A stretch of 64,000 bases of DNA from Lyophyllum atratum (GCA_014905825.1 JACGCN010000085.1:1-64000); one strand, 5' to 3'. Shown: positions 12,083-25,400, numbered from the stretch's first letter. Program-made: numbers and translations. Notes: generated by a model from the letters alone, not told the origin.

Positions 12083-12393
12083 ATCACCCAACCATCGTCA
12101 TTCACTTTCACGTCTTATCTACATCACCATATGTATTCCCGAGTATCAAGAAGTTTAATTCATGGATCCCATTCGCTGATAGCGTATGTTCGCATGCAAT
12201 CGACTGCAGTGCTCGAATGCTCTAATCATTCACGTACTTTATGATAACCTTGTTGTATCCTCGTATCGTACTATCACCGCAAAAGTCATTGCTCCGAACA
12301 GTCGTAACCATTTTCGATACCAAATAGAATGTACATAGTGTAAAGCTTAAAAAATATGGATTTATCAGATAGTATCGTTGTTCTCAGCGGCAG

Positions 12394-14776
12394 TCATAAC
12401 TACATCTGTCCGAAGCATCAATCCTGGTCGCGCGTACCATAAGTATTAGCTCACCAGCCATTGCCAGAAAGCTTCAGCTTTATTCCTTGGAGGGGGATCA
12501 TCATACCTGTTCAAAAAGTAATCGGTACAATGTATTCACAGCTCCCTATGTGGACTTACGTAGCGGCCTCGATTTCGGCGATGTTCGTCACAAAGTCCAT
12601 GTCTTGCAGTTGCACGATTGGTCTCTTGGTAATAAGTTTGGCGGAAATGTACAAGACTGGGAATAGAGCCAGAGGAAGGTAGTTTGTCACAAAGCTAGCA
12701 GTATCCCATTGTCCTTTGAGAAAGACCTTCCATCCACTGAACTGTGATATACCATACACGTTAATTTGGATAGCAAATGCAGAAGAAAGATACTGACTAG
12801 ACAAATTAGGGCACAAAAAATCATAGCATACCAAGCCGCATAAGGTTGTAATTTTGAGGCAAAAGGTAATTTGCTTCTGTCGTACCCTTGGACTTTCATG
12901 CCATTGTAGAATCGGATGTAGGTTAAGCAGATGCCAAACCACGTAAGGAGGCCTGCAACTGCGGTCATGTTGGAAAGCCAAACAAACACTTTTCCAGCTC
13001 CAGCACTGACTCCCATATATGAAAGCAGGCTGAAAAGCGAACACACGATAAGAGAGACGAATGGAAGTCCGTTCTTGGAAGTCTTGAGGAAAATACTGGG
13101 AGCATTGCCCGCCGCAGCAAGTCCGTCTGTATGGGAATCAGTAAAGAGTAAGACATGGCGGCAAATTATGCTTACAGAGGGCGCGAGAACTAGTGTACAG
13201 ATCACTCGATGCAGCCGACCACGCCGATGTCAGCAAGCAAGCATTGATGAGCTGTGAATAGAATAAATTGCTTCTTCGAAGTGCACCGAGAAAACAACGC
13301 ACCGATGGTAGACTCTTGATTCCAGCGTTCTGAATGGCAATGACAAACGGCGAGGACGCGGCAGTCCCATCGCCGAGGTTAAGTCCTCTAGATGTGTATG
13401 GCACTAAGAGTCCGATGACAAGAGTTCCTCCGATATAAAAGAGAAGGATTCCTAAAGACGGGGTGTAATGATGGACAACCTGTGAAAACGCGAGGCGTAC
13501 GAACGAATATAAACCCTTCTTATGGCTTTGGGGAGGTTGCGCCTAGGGTTTTTAGCTTCCCCCGCAGCAATCTATTGTGCAAGCTTCAGATCCACTTCAG
13601 ATCAAGACATCAACGGGTCGGTTACTTACTGCAACAATTTCTGTGCCGATGAAAGAGAACGCAGCTTGTGTCATGACCGCCCACCATGCCAGGAAGCGAC
13701 CCTTCGAGCCTGAGATACCGGAATACTGGGCAAATGGTCCCGGATGTTTCCAGTAACGGAAACCGAGACGGTCATGGTTGGGCCCACCTGTATAACGGTA
13801 ATCATCAATGTTGTCACAGTCCACATTATTACGAGATATATAACCTCCAAGGTCAAGAACGATCCCAAGAATAATGAGACCAACGACGGTGATAACTTTG
13901 ATCGAGCTTTAAAGAAGTATGTAAGTAGCAAACACCCAGCAGGTCTCTATAAACTCACGCAAAAATAAATTCCGCCTCGCCGTAGACACCTGCACCAAAC
14001 ATGTTGATAGTGATAGTGACGATCATCGTGACTGTTATCCAAACAGCAGGATTGACATCACTCCAAAAGCTAATGAGAACAGCAGCAGCACTGAGTTCGG
14101 CGGGGAGAACTATAGTCCAATTATACCTGGTGCAAGAATGTATAAAGGAGATAGCCAGGGACAGTAGATAATGACTACCGACCAGTAGTTCCATCCCATT
14201 GCAAACGAAAGCGCAGGGTCAACAAAACGCTCTGCCAGTGTGATGTGGCCACCTGGGATGGGAAGGTACGCAACCATTTCACCAAGTGATAACTGTAACA
14301 GCGGAAGGTAAGTCGGGTAAGACTGCTAGTCTCCAGAGCATACCATGACGCTATAGCAGATCGTGCCCATTGTCATATAACCGAGTAGGAGACCTTGGAT
14401 ATCAATGTATTAACTCGAAAATCGGCCAAGAGCAGCGGGGGTGTTACCGATGGGCCCTCCGTTCCTTAAAGCAGTAGCGGTTCCCAAAAACAATCCTCGA
14501 GGAACGTTATCAGTTACGCGCCTAAGAGCCATCTCAATCACCTACCTGTACCGATAACACCACCAATACTACGCCCAATAAGCGAGAAAGGAACGCCGGG
14601 CGAGCGACGAACTCATACCTGATCATCGCAATGTGCCGATTCTTCAGCTGGCGTACGAGTTTGACTTCACCAGTGAGATCATCTCTTGGATTTCCTTCGA
14701 CGAACGAGTCTGTTCCGTCGCCGTGTCTCGCTTTCTCGGTATCGGGGGAGAACACCTTGCTATCTATGGTGGTCAT
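12394..14776 (-). CDS. Amino acid permease, tandem copy 1
   Basis: APC-superfamily plasma-membrane amino acid:proton symporter of the fungal YAT/AAT family. Start MTTIDSKVFSPDTEKARHGD at 14776; the cytosolic N-terminus ends GEVKLVRQLKNRHIAMIR, then IGGVIGTG opens TM1. Hydrophobic exons run across the locus, including YNWTIVLPAELSAAAVLISF and LLTWFGICLTYIRFYNGMKV followed by QGYDRSKLPFASKLQPYAAW. At least ten introns. The tail DDPPPRNKAEAFWQWL reaches a GTGAGC donor; by analogy with the neighbour, splicing to 12396 adds one codon and a stop (end 12394), whereas intron retention would end at 12446. GATAAG lies at 14830-14835. Substrate range is not readable from sequence. Confidence 0.9.
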
Positions 14777-14829
14777 TGTCGTGGAGTATGGGGCGCGGAG
14801 AGGGCGGGGAGTTGGGATGGGGCATAGCA

Positions 14830-14835
14830 GATAAG
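14830..14835 (+). promoter_or_regulatory. GATAAG motif upstream of permease copy 1
   Basis: GATAAG, the core recognised by GATA factors of the AreA/NIT2 type that control nitrogen-responsive permeases, lies 54 bp upstream of the permease ATG. A single hexamer is weak evidence; the case rests on the nature of the neighbouring gene. Confidence 0.3.
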
Positions 14836-15037
14836 ATTCATATGACAAGTGACGCGTGCGAGAGACCCATATGATCATGAAAACCACTTGCCAGCTGACG
14901 CGTTCGACTTCTGAAAGCCTATTTTAGATTTTGGCGCCTTACTCCAGATATCAGTCGCATAAGTCCACAATCTCGCAGAAACCTTATCTGCTAGTTCACC
15001 AAGTATGATACATGTGCTTCGAATGGTAGTTCCTCAA

Positions 15038-17433
15038 TCACATCTACACATCTTGTCAGCCCCATTCGCGCACGACAGCAAGTGTAAAAATAACGTACCA
15101 GCCACTGCCAGAAAGCTTCGGCCTTGTTCCTTGGAGGGGGCTCATCATAGCTGTTACACATGTTGATCAGTACGTGCAGGCTCTCAGTTTACATTAACAT
15201 ACGTATCAGCTTCTATTTCAGCGATGTCGGTTATGAAATCCATTTCTTTGGCTTTGACGACTGGTTTTCGGATATACAGCTTGGCGCAAATATACAAGGT
15301 CGGGAAAAGAACCAGAGGTAAATAATTGGTCACAAAGGTGTCGGTCGCCCATTGGTCTCTTAAGAAGACCTTCCATCCGCTGAACTGTAGATTGTGTCGT
15401 ACTTTAGCTTGGAAATGAAACACGAAAGAATGGACACTAACGATACAAATCAAGACACAAAAGATCATGGCATACCAAGCTGCGTAAGGTTGTAACTTCG
15501 AAGCAAAAGGCAATTTGCTTCTGTCGTATCCTTGGACTTTCATGCCGTTGTAGAAACGGATGTAGGTTAAGCAGATACCAAACCATGTGAGAAGGCCTGC
15601 AATCGAGGTCATATTGGCAAGCCAGTTGAAAACCCTTCCAGCCCCCTTTTTGGTCCCCATATATGCCAGCAGGGAGAACAGGGAGCAGAAAATGATGGAG
15701 ACATAAGGAAGACCGTTTTTAGATGTTTTGAGGAATATCCTGGGAGCATTTCCAGCTGAAGCGAGGCCATCTGTAAGTGGCGACTGGTAAGAAATGAGGA
15801 CGTGACATTGTTTAATTGTGTATCCTACAAAGTGCGCGAGAACTGGTGTAAAGGTCACTTGATGCAGCTGACCATGCCGAAGTTAACAAGCAGGCATTGA
15901 TTATCTGAGAATACGATGAGTTGTTTGCTTGAGGCTGGCCTACAAGATGGCGCACCGATGGCAGACTTTTGATTCCAGCTTTCTGAATGGCAATGACGAA
16001 TGGAGAGGACGCGGCGGTGCCGTCGGCAAGGTCGAGTCCCGAAGACGTGTATGGCACAAGAAGGCCAATCACTGTTGTTCCTCCAATGTAGAAGAGGAGA
16101 ATTCCTAGAATCCACATTGTCAACCCTTTTCCACATAGACAATAACGTAAAATTTACGAATGTAAACTCTTCTTATGGCTTTTGGAAGGTTGCGCCTGGG
16201 ATTTTTGGCCTCTCCTGCGGCAATCTGGGGTATAAGCAGACCGCGTGAGCTCTGTGCAGGCTCCGATACTATTGTTAGACACTCACTGCGACGATTTCTG
16301 TACCAATGAAAGAGAATGCAGCTTGTGTCATGACAGCCCACCAAGCTAAAAATCGCCCCTTTGCGCCTGCTATATCAGCAAATTGGACGAAAGGTCCCGG
16401 ATCCTTCCAGTACCGGAACCCAATACGGTCATGGTTTGGCCCACCTATTCCTTGTCAGCATCGTCGTGGTATAAAAGACGGCAGCATACCTCCAAGGTCG
16501 AGGACGATACCCAAAATGATGAGACCAGTAATGGTGATGACTTTGATAGAGCTACCGGGAAATGATTCAGTACTCAAAGTACACGCCGAGATATAGAACT
16601 TACGCGAAAATGAATTCGGCCTCCCCATAAACACCCGCACCAAACATATTGAGAGTAATGGTAACGATCATGATGATGGTTATCCAAACAGCTGGGTTGA
16701 CATCACTCCAAAATCCAATGAGGATGGCAGCGGCACTGAGTTCGGCGGGGAGGATGATAGTCCAGTTATACCTAAGCCAGTGTCGAGTCAAGACCGCATA
16801 AAAGGAAAGCGGGACTGGATAATGACCAATAGTTCCATCCCAATGTGAACGAGAAGGCAGGGTCTACGAAACGCTCGGCTAATTTGATATGGCCTCCAGG
16901 AATTGGAAGGTAGGCAACCATCTCTCCCAGTGATATCTGCACCGAGTGTCAATCGCTGGGAGTTGCGAATATGATGAAGGCATACCATAACGCTGTAACA
17001 AATCGTACCCATCGTCATATAGCCCAACAAAAGACCTCCAGCAATAGTTGAATCCAAGGCGATAAAATGAACATGAGCACCTCGTACCAACAGGCCCGCC
17101 ATTCCTCAAGGCAGTAGCAGTCCCGAGAAAGAGTCCTTTGTTTAGAAACTATGTCAACTATGTTCCCTTGAACGCAACCATACGCGTTACGTACCAACGC
17201 CAATGACACCGCCAATACTACAGATACTTGAATGACTGAATGAATGCAAGTCGCTGTTAGACACACCTAATCATGGCAATGTGCCGATTCTTCAACTGTC
17301 GCACAAGCTTGACCTCCCCAGTGAATTCATCCCTACGATTGGTATGCAGAAACGATTCTGGATCTGGAATGGAGTCCTTCGATATCGTCACTTTTTCGCT
17401 GCCAAATTCCTTGTTGTTGTCTTCGCCGGCCAT
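15038..17433 (-). CDS. Amino acid permease, tandem copy 2
   Basis: Close paralogue of the permease just downstream, in the same orientation. Start MAGEDNNKEFGSEKVTISKD at 17433, then the shared GEVKLVRQLKNRHIAMIR before TM1. Long stretches match copy 1 almost residue for residue, for example GLLTWFGICLTYIRFYNGMK and GYDRSKLPFASKLQPYAAWY, and intron positions correspond. The last coding exon ends DEPPPRNKAEAFWQWL before a GTACGT donor; the acceptor at GTGTAG then yields ATG TGA, so the protein ends WQWLM with TGA at 15038. Twelve-TM APC-family amino acid transporter; substrate unknown. Confidence 0.9.
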
Positions 17434-17883
17434 GGGTGAGATTTATTGGGCGTCCAGTGGGTCGAATCATATTGGCGGTGGATCTTAATAGGACTGGCGC
17501 GTGCAACGGGTCCATCTGCAGGGAGTTTACCGCCGCACTGGAACCGATCTCAGGCTCCAGTTGAGCCGAACGCGTACCGAGACAATACTCAAGATACAAT
17601 TACTGCCAAAACGCTAATGGGGTTAGTTAACCCAATTCTGCTTGTCGTCATTCTTACCCATCTTGCATGCGCATTGCGCTCCAACGCTGGAGCAGACAGA
17701 TAGACACCACTTGACCATTTGATCTAGAGGTCTTGTGGAGATAGGTTGGGCTTCTGATTCCCGTTGACGCTTATCTTAGGTAATAGAGGACCTGTCCATG
17801 CGAGTAAAACAGGGTGAAAGGACTTATATATTGGTGAGGTGTGCTCGTGGTCAATGCTCGGCTATGCCAGTAGTCCAGGGACA

Positions 17884-20187
17884 TCACCGAAGCAGCTTCA
17901 AAATCCCGCCAACCCATCGTGCCACGATGTCTGTATAAGTCGGCTGTTCATTTTCGAATACCCGCGGTGACGAGGGTGCTTCTGGAATGTTCGAGTTTGA
18001 ATCGCTGGACTTGCTGTTTATTATAGATCCCGGCGCAGACCCCTCCTTCATTTTCCTAAGAGGCGATTTGAATCGTTGCGACGTATGTCGACTTTTGGCA
18101 AGAATTCTTGGCATCACTGAGCTGGGATGCTTCAAGATCCCTCGCAGCGTACTGTGTGTGGAACCATGCAAGGAACCGTGTGACGTCTTAAGAGCTTTTC
18201 GCCGATGCTCTTTATGCTTCTCTGGGCTTTCTGCCTGCAGAACATCCTCGCCATCGTCTGTCCGTTTCCTTTTCTGCCCATGGCTTCTCTCGCTAAGCGA
18301 TGCTGTGTCGCGGTCCGTGGGTATAGGAGCTACCATTCTCCGCGGGTGAGCGATGGTGCGTAATGCGCGCTTGATACCCCCGAGAGACCGCCTAGGCTGA
18401 GGAAACTTGAACCCCTTGTCGGGCTCACGCTTCATCAAGTACGCCTTAAACAGGGCGTCGCGGTTGTATCGATCAATGTAGTCCATGACATCGGGGTCAT
18501 GCCAACAAGGATTTGTGGGGTCTCGTCTTATAGCGTCGGGATGAGGAAGCCCCATTTCAAGACACCGCTGGATGTTCGCCTCAGTTATCTTTCGCCTCGA
18601 GTCATGGGGAATATCGCCAACTTCACTGGGAGAGCGAGGCGGAGACGGGCTAGGTCCGATTAAAGATGGACCTGTATCACTATGATCCGAGCCTGAACTG
18701 TACAGTAAGTATTGTTCTGATGGTTTTGGGGCGACAACTCACCTGTAATAACTGATTCACCGAAACAAACTCTCTTGGCTGGTCGGCGGCTACTGGAAGC
18801 TGCTTCAAGGCTGCCGTGCTTTCGCTTCCGAGGCGTAGAAGACATGTCAGAATAAGCGATGTCTGTGGCGTGACTCCGCAAGCTGTATCGACTGCTGGCC
18901 TCTGAAGGAGTAATGGATGATGTGTGGTCTGCCTGAGTAGAGATTGCAACGAGAGCAGGTGGTGGGGGATTGGTAGCGGCTATGTGTTGACGTTCCTGCG
19001 CCTTGAACTCATCTATGCTATCCATGAAGCGGCCAACTTCCGTAGCAAGATCCTCAGTGGATTGATCTGGCATAACGAATCGCTTCGGCTCAACCTTGTC
19101 AGGTCTAAGTGAGCAGATAAAGCGCACCTCTCGGAGGTGCGCTGGGTTCGTCAGGTCTCCTTCCTTGGTCAGCTCCGATAATCTTGCTTCCGTTCGCGTT
19201 CGCGCCCCACGATAATCCAATGCCCATTGAAATTTCCTCATTTCCAGAGCAAAATCAGCAGGAGTCGCGAGTTCGAGTCCAAGATTCGGCTGTGTGGTTG
19301 GGAATACCAAACGGCTATTTTGGTAATTTATAATTGTGACCTGGGTATCCCCTCCAATCAGCACATTGCAGAGGCGAAGGTCTCCATGAAGGATGCCGTG
19401 GCTATGAAGTAAATCGATGGCATCCAGACAACGAGCTTTGAGAGAATGCGGCATTTCTGGGGACGCATGCATCCAGAAAGAGCGGTGGGGTGGTGCCATC
19501 GCCATGCTCATTCTTCCTGCGTCGCAGTAGATACCGATGACGGTGGGGGCCACTTGTGAAGGTAGTATATTGAGCTTGAACAATGCGATCTGGATATCAT
19601 CAGGGACAGGCCCAACCGTATGAACCTTCAAATGCGCACCTCCGTTAGGAACCCGTCCCAGTGTCCTGGATCGTGATTTTTACAGCTATTAGGATTTCGA
19701 TGAGCTAGCAGGCACGTATCTCACCCGGATAACTCACAATTTTGAGATATAATGAATTTTCTTGTCACCAGCCATGCCGTTCGCCAAAGTCACCTTGAAT
19801 GATCTGCCCTCTATTTACGAGTCAGATCCAGAGCAGCTGGAGATCCCGAGGAGCGAACATACCCGAAATGACGGTTTTGCTAGTGTTGTCTGTAGAGTTC
19901 CCAATAGTGACACCGTTCAGCCATGCCCATTCTCCAGTTGACTGATAAATCGGCCTGGTAAACAAACTGGGACCCTCAACTAAGCCCTGCTGAGGGCCCT
20001 CGTCGACCCCGTCCCTAGACATATCGGCGAATGCAGCAAGAGAGATCGTCGGGACGCCGTCTTCCTCAGTAGACGACTGAGGTGGCGGAGGGCGGTGTGG
20101 TGACACAAGTTCGTCCATGAAAGGCGAAACATAATCAAAAGGCAACCGTCGCCTGGAGCTTGAACTGGATTCCGCCTCTGAAGACAT
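17884..20187 (-). CDS. Protein-kinase-fold protein with degenerate DFG motif
   Basis: Start MSSEAESSSSSRRRLPFDYV at 20187. A short exon GRSFKVTLANGMAGDKKIHY follows, then a kinase-like C-lobe: LLHSHGILHGDLRLCNVLIG (catalytic loop, HGD in place of HRD) near 19350-19410 and VTIINYQNSRLV where DFG is expected. The tail is long, basic and Ser-rich, with KRKHGSLEAASSSRRPAKRV as a probable nuclear localisation signal, then NIQRCLEMGLPHPDAIRRDP and IKRALRTIAHPRRM, ending at 17884. Exon joins at about 18690-18745 are canonical and in phase. It resembles uncharacterised kinase-like proteins of basidiomycetes. No ortholog is recognised; activity is doubtful because the metal-binding Asp is replaced by Asn. 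Confidence 0.75.
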
Positions 20188-20514
20188 GTTGAGACGATTA
20201 TTGTTAAGAGTGTGGATTCGGCGATTTCAAGAAGGGAGGTGCAGCACGAGGCTTTAAAAGGTAGAATCGTGTGTCGGCCATGTTGCCACTCTTCTTTTGA
20301 CCTTGTCACAAATGCAGGACAAGAGCAAGCACAAGGGCGTTCCAACGACACAACAATAGTCAACACATTGACCTCAGCCCGAAATGATAAGGAGCGACTA
20401 AGTCAATGACAGACACGCTCGATGATCTGGTTGTTCCATCTATCTTATAACTCCTGGAGTGACTAAAATACATGTGCGGCTATAGTACTAGTAGTAATGT
20501 GTGGAGTCCGTTGT

Positions 20515-21835
20515 TCAAGAACCAAAAGTCCAACCACCTGGCATACTCATCTCTCTGTTTCTCTTTGACAATGTACCAGTAATGCATACATTCTCTCGAC
20601 TTGAACATGGTCTGCGCAGAGAACCAACAAGTTGGGGGTCGGAATGTGAATGGAAGAGTTTTGAAGAGCTACTCCGACGCGTTTGTGTGTGACGGTTTCG
20701 TGGACTAGATTGATGTACAGTTATGCCTGTGTTGAGGAACTGGTTTTCGTCCTTCGGTGTGGCCTTTGACCCAGGAAGTTTGGTCCAGCTCCCCATTCGC
20801 TCGTAATCATCGAGTAGCATCCCCCCGGAGACATCTCTCTCGCCATCCATTCGCGCCCGCTGGCAGTGGAGAAGCCAAGTAGAAAGCGTGTCGCCGTCTG
20901 AAGAGTCAAACGAGTTGGAAGACATCGGACTGTGGTGATACGGAGTAGGAATCTGTGGGTTCGTTTGTGATCGAGATTTCTTGAGTCGAGATATTTGATT
21001 TGCAGCATGTTTGATATTTTTGCCAACCACCGATGTCAAATTCCTCAAGCTTTTCGACACTCTCACAAGTCCCAATCCGTTCCGAGGACGAGAAACATTC
21101 GGATTCGTCGGCTTGTGAGCTTCGGCGCTAGTGTGAGAGTAAGGGCATGCGTAAAAGTCGGAAACAGGAGACGATTCAGCCAAAGGGCGAAGGACTTCGC
21201 GTCTCATCTCGGGGGTCCAGGGCACGTAAGGACTGTTTGGATGCATGAATCGCGGGATATTCGCCAGGATATTCACTCCATCTGCAGCGGCAGCTGGTAG
21301 TGATTGTACTATACCCTCTTGCATGATAGGTTGTACCGGAACTGTGACGCTTTTAGGCGTTAATGGGTGAGCCAAATCTAGGGGCAAGCGAGTGGTTGAA
21401 CGTAATAGGTCCATGAAGGAGGGCAGTTGCAACGAGGATGTGCAGGGAAGGGGCGGGAGCGGCTGGAAATGCCTCGATTGGACATGATGTACAGGTGACA
21501 GCGTTATCGCGTCAAGGGACGTGGTACGGTGTAACGACGACTTGGCGTATCCAAACGGCGACTGGTAAGAAATCTGGTATATTGCTTCACCAATGGTCAA
21601 TGTTTGCCACAGTAGATAAACTTACCGTCTCAATCTTATTGAGATGGCCGGTCCTGTCTGCCATGGGTAAGCGATATGCCCGCCCATTGGAGGATTCGTA
21701 TGCCGAGCCTTTCTGGACATTGACGTAGGGGGATCCGCCGAGTGTAGCAATGGTAGACGAATTAGATGAAATACAGTTGAGTGGTGTACCAGAACCAGCT
21801 GGACGAGAGTTTTCGGAACCGTTATCGGCCGCCAT
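20515..21835 (-). CDS. Unrecognised basidiomycete protein
   Basis: Two exons: MAADNGSENSRPAGSGTPLN starts at 21835 and runs to KIET, then a GTAAGT...CAG intron (about 21550-21625) leads in phase to SPFGYAKSSLHRTTSLDAIT. The second exon is open for about 340 codons. It has a compact basic segment GLGLVRVSKSLRNLTSVVGK followed by NIKHAANQISRLKKSRSQ, probably helical, and an acidic stretch around MLLDDYERMGSWTKLPGSKA. No signal peptide, membrane segment or known domain was recognised. The long open frame and clean splice favour a real gene. Confidence 0.65.
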
Positions 21836-22499
21836 CGGAATATACGAGTATAGAGTAGGTTGAGAGGGTATATGCAGCAGTGCCACTAGGGCAGCGGAGA
21901 AATTATGAGCGCAGTTACACTTGTGTAAGGGAAGTTGAACCTCAAGGCCTATTTTAGAGCCACGCCACGTTGATCATGATCGGACTGACTTGTAATGAAC
22001 ACATGTCATTTTGTCAAATGACCACTGCATCTGCTGCCTCTTCCTACCTCCCCAACCCACCTTATGTGCACTGCTCTTACCGTTTCAGCTTGTACACCTT
22101 CCTAAACTCTATCCAAGTTTGATCTTAGCTTACCCGAATGCCGTGGTGACGACAGATGCATCGCTCGGCCTCCAGACGTGAATATACAGAAGGAATGAGA
22201 CGAGGTCTATTTCCTGCTTCCCTGCTAAAACCTCGGCTTTCATGAATTCTGGACCTCAAGATGACATTCATTCTCAGTTCGTTGCTGCCCGGCGCCCGCT
22301 TTCTGGTCTCCGAGTCTTCTAGCATGACCCTACGTCTCACGAATCGCCAATTCCTCGGATGTTGCCTGCGGCCCGCCGCTGTTATGTCGGACGCTCGCGT
22401 TCCTGGAATTTGTGTTCAGTTCATGAGCATAGGCACCTATATAAAGCAAGTTGACGCGTAAAGAACCACTCAGTTTTCCCCTCATCATTCTTGGCAGCC
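21836..22499. other. Intergenic region upstream of the GH74 gene
   Basis: Divergent spacer of 664 bp. No coding exon recognised on either strand. It contains the TATA box of the GH74 gene (22438-22445) and an ACGCGT at about 22454. The part next to 21836 serves as promoter of the unrecognised gene on the minus strand. Confidence 0.5.
22438..22445 (+). promoter_or_regulatory. TATA box of the GH74 gene
   Basis: TATATAAA begins 62 bp before the ATG at 22500, a normal fungal TATA-to-start distance for a highly inducible secreted-enzyme gene. Confidence 0.6.
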
Positions 22500-25400
22500 A
22501 TGTTTAAGCTCAGGTTACTTGCAGCTCTAACTACGGTGGCTATAACCCCGTTTGCCTACGCCGTCTCCTCACAGACGTACACGTGGAAAAATGTCAAGAT
22601 TGGTGGTGGAGGTGGATTCGTACCGGGAATTGTATTTAACCCGACAGAAAAGGTAGGCAAACTTCGCGTGATTCTGTACAGTGTTTTAAAATATGCTCTA
22701 TAGGGTCTTGCCTATGCACGCACCGATATTGGTGGCGCATATAAATTGAATGCGGACAATTCATGGACGCCTCTCCTCGACTTTGCTGATGACGCGAGAT
22801 GGAATTACTGGGGTGTCGATGCACTTGCAACGGACCCCGTACAACCCGCTCGGCTTTACCTCGTATGTCTCTGTTATCCACTTGGTTTCCTCATTCACCA
22901 GTTTTTCTAGGCAACCGGAATGTACACCAACTCATGGGACCCTAATAACGGCCAAATACTCATTTCCGCCGATTACGGCCAAACTTTCACAGCTTCAGCA
23001 TTACCTTTCAAAGTCGGTGGTAACATGCCAGGTCGTGGAATGTGAGTGCACGAACAAATTATTAGAGTTTTTTGCAGAAGCTGATTCCGCTCAAGGGGAG
23101 AGGTGGGAGCTGACACCACACGTTAAAATTCGACTGGCCCTAATTTCTCGTAGCGACTTGCCGTCGATCCCAACAGTAACGGCATTCTCTTCTTCGGTGC
23201 CAGAAGTGGCAAGGGCCTTTGGAAGTCCACCAACTTTGGTGTCACCTGGACCCAGGTTACGTCCTTCCCGAGCACAGGTATGGACTCAGTGTGATTTCAC
23301 CTCCTTAGAATATATTAACTGACTTCCACCTTCTTCAGGAACATTTGTCCCTGATCCGTCGGATACCAGTGGCTATAACAGTGATAAAGTTGGTGCGTCG
23401 AGTTCACTGCATCATTTGGAAGGAAACCTTCAATCTGACCGTCGTCTGCAGGTATTGCATGGGTGACTTTTGACAAGACGTCTGGGACGTCGGGGTCTGC
23501 GACTCCTCGTATTTTCGTTGGTGTTGCCAACAAGGGTTCGTCAAATATATATGTCACCAACAACGGCGGAACATCATGTACGCCACGAGAGTTACTTCAG
23601 GATGCACAAGCTTATTGCTTTATGAACAGGGACGGCTGTCGCTGGACAAAATACGGTCTATCTCCCTCACAAGGGTGTTTTATCACCTTCCGAGAAAGCA
23701 CTCTACGTATCTTACTCGGATGGCGCTGGGCCTGTACGTCTGAGTATCGAGTTTTCTGCATTTTCGTGACTGATGATCTGTAGTACGATGGTGTCCTTGG
23801 AGCAGTCTACAGATATGACATTGCTGCCTCGACCTGTGAGTGGCATACCTCACTCAAGTCCAATCATGCTTTGATTCAAGTGTGCTATAGGGAAGGACAT
23901 TACCCCTGTGACTGGCAGTGATCTATACTTCGGCTTTGGAGGTGTGGCCGTCGACCTCCAAAAGCCAGGTACAATCATGGTCGCTGCACTCAATTCCTGG
24001 TATCCCGATGGCCAAATTTTCCGCTCTAACAACAGCGGTGCCAGTTGGACACCGTTCTGGGCCTGGACCTCGTACCCTAACATGAACAAGTTCTATTCTT
24101 ATTCCGATTCTCTTGCTCCATGGCTGGGTCCCAACTATGTCGACGTTACTCCTGGTAACAAGCAGATTGGATGGATGATGGAATGTATGCAGAATTTATA
24201 TGTCATGGGCTAGACCTTTGACCGAAAGTGCGCAGCTCTGGTGATTAACCCTCTGGATTCAAATCATTGGCTCTATGGTACTGGCGCCACTATTCAGGGA
24301 GGGCGGGACTTGCTCAAGGTAGGAAAACTGGCGTCTGCAGTATGCGTTTAAGCCTCAACTAGTACGATTGTGTAGTGGGATACAACTCGTAACGTCTCGC
24401 TCAACGCATGGGCAGATGGGATCGAAGAGACAGCAATCCAGGGCCTGATTTCACCACCCTCCGGACCATCTCTTTTGTCCGCTGTTGGCGATATTGGAGG
24501 TATACCCTATTGCCACTTGTTGACGGGCGCAATTAACGGACAACATAGGTTTCGCTCACACATCATTGACGACCGCCCCGAAAGCCTCATTTTCCAATCC
24601 TGCCTGGGCCACGGCTGCTGACATTGACTTTGCGGGATCGAAGCCAGCCACCATTGTTCGTATCGGTACAGGCGACAGGTTCGTGAAGAAAAAATTGTAC
24701 TGGCTGTTGCTTGTCATTTATTCTCATGCTTTGCAGTACCACCGGGAAACAGGCAGCGCTCTCCTTCGACTCTGGCGCCACCTGGTCGCCCCATCCTGGA
24801 GCAGCTGACAATGTATCAGGTCAGTCAATGTTGTGTGCTACCAAGGCTTAATTCTCATATAAGGTGCAGGCGGAAAGGTCGCCATTTCGGCTGATGGTGC
24901 CACTGTTCTCTGGCGCACCAGTGCAAACGGCGTTCAAGTCTCTTCGAATTCTGCGGCGTTCACTACCGTTTCCTCACTCCCCTCATCGGCCGTTATCGCC
25001 TCTGACAAGAAGACTGCCACCGCTTTCTACGGAGCTTCCGGCTCTTCGTTCTACCTCTCCACTGATAGTGGCAAGACGTTCTCTGTGAAAGGCAGCCTTG
25101 GGAGCTCAGGTTTCCCCGCGAAGATTGTCGTCAACCCGGGTGTAACTGGCGATGTTTGGGTGTCTACTGATAAAGGTCTTTTCCATTCGACCAACTCGGG
25201 GACGTCGTTCACCGCCATCTCGGGAATCACCCAGGCCTGGGCGATCGCGCTTGGTGCGCCGGCGAAAGCCGGTGGATACCCTGCTGTGTTCGCAGCTGCA
25301 AACATTGGTGGCATTGGCTACTTCAGGTCTGATGACGCCGGTGTGAACTGGATCAAGATCAACGACGCCGCGCATGGTTTCGGTTCTGCTGGCTCCAATG

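Noticed and set aside
14852..14902. Two ACGCGT boxes upstream of permease copy 1 as cell-cycle elements
   Set aside because: ACGCGT is expected many times in 64 kb by chance and a permease is not an obvious MBF target; without the extended inverted repeat seen near 53.47 kb the case is weak.
19266..19282. GTTCGAGTCC resembling a tRNA B box
   Set aside because: It lies inside the kinase-like coding exon and no matching A box or acceptor stem surrounds it.
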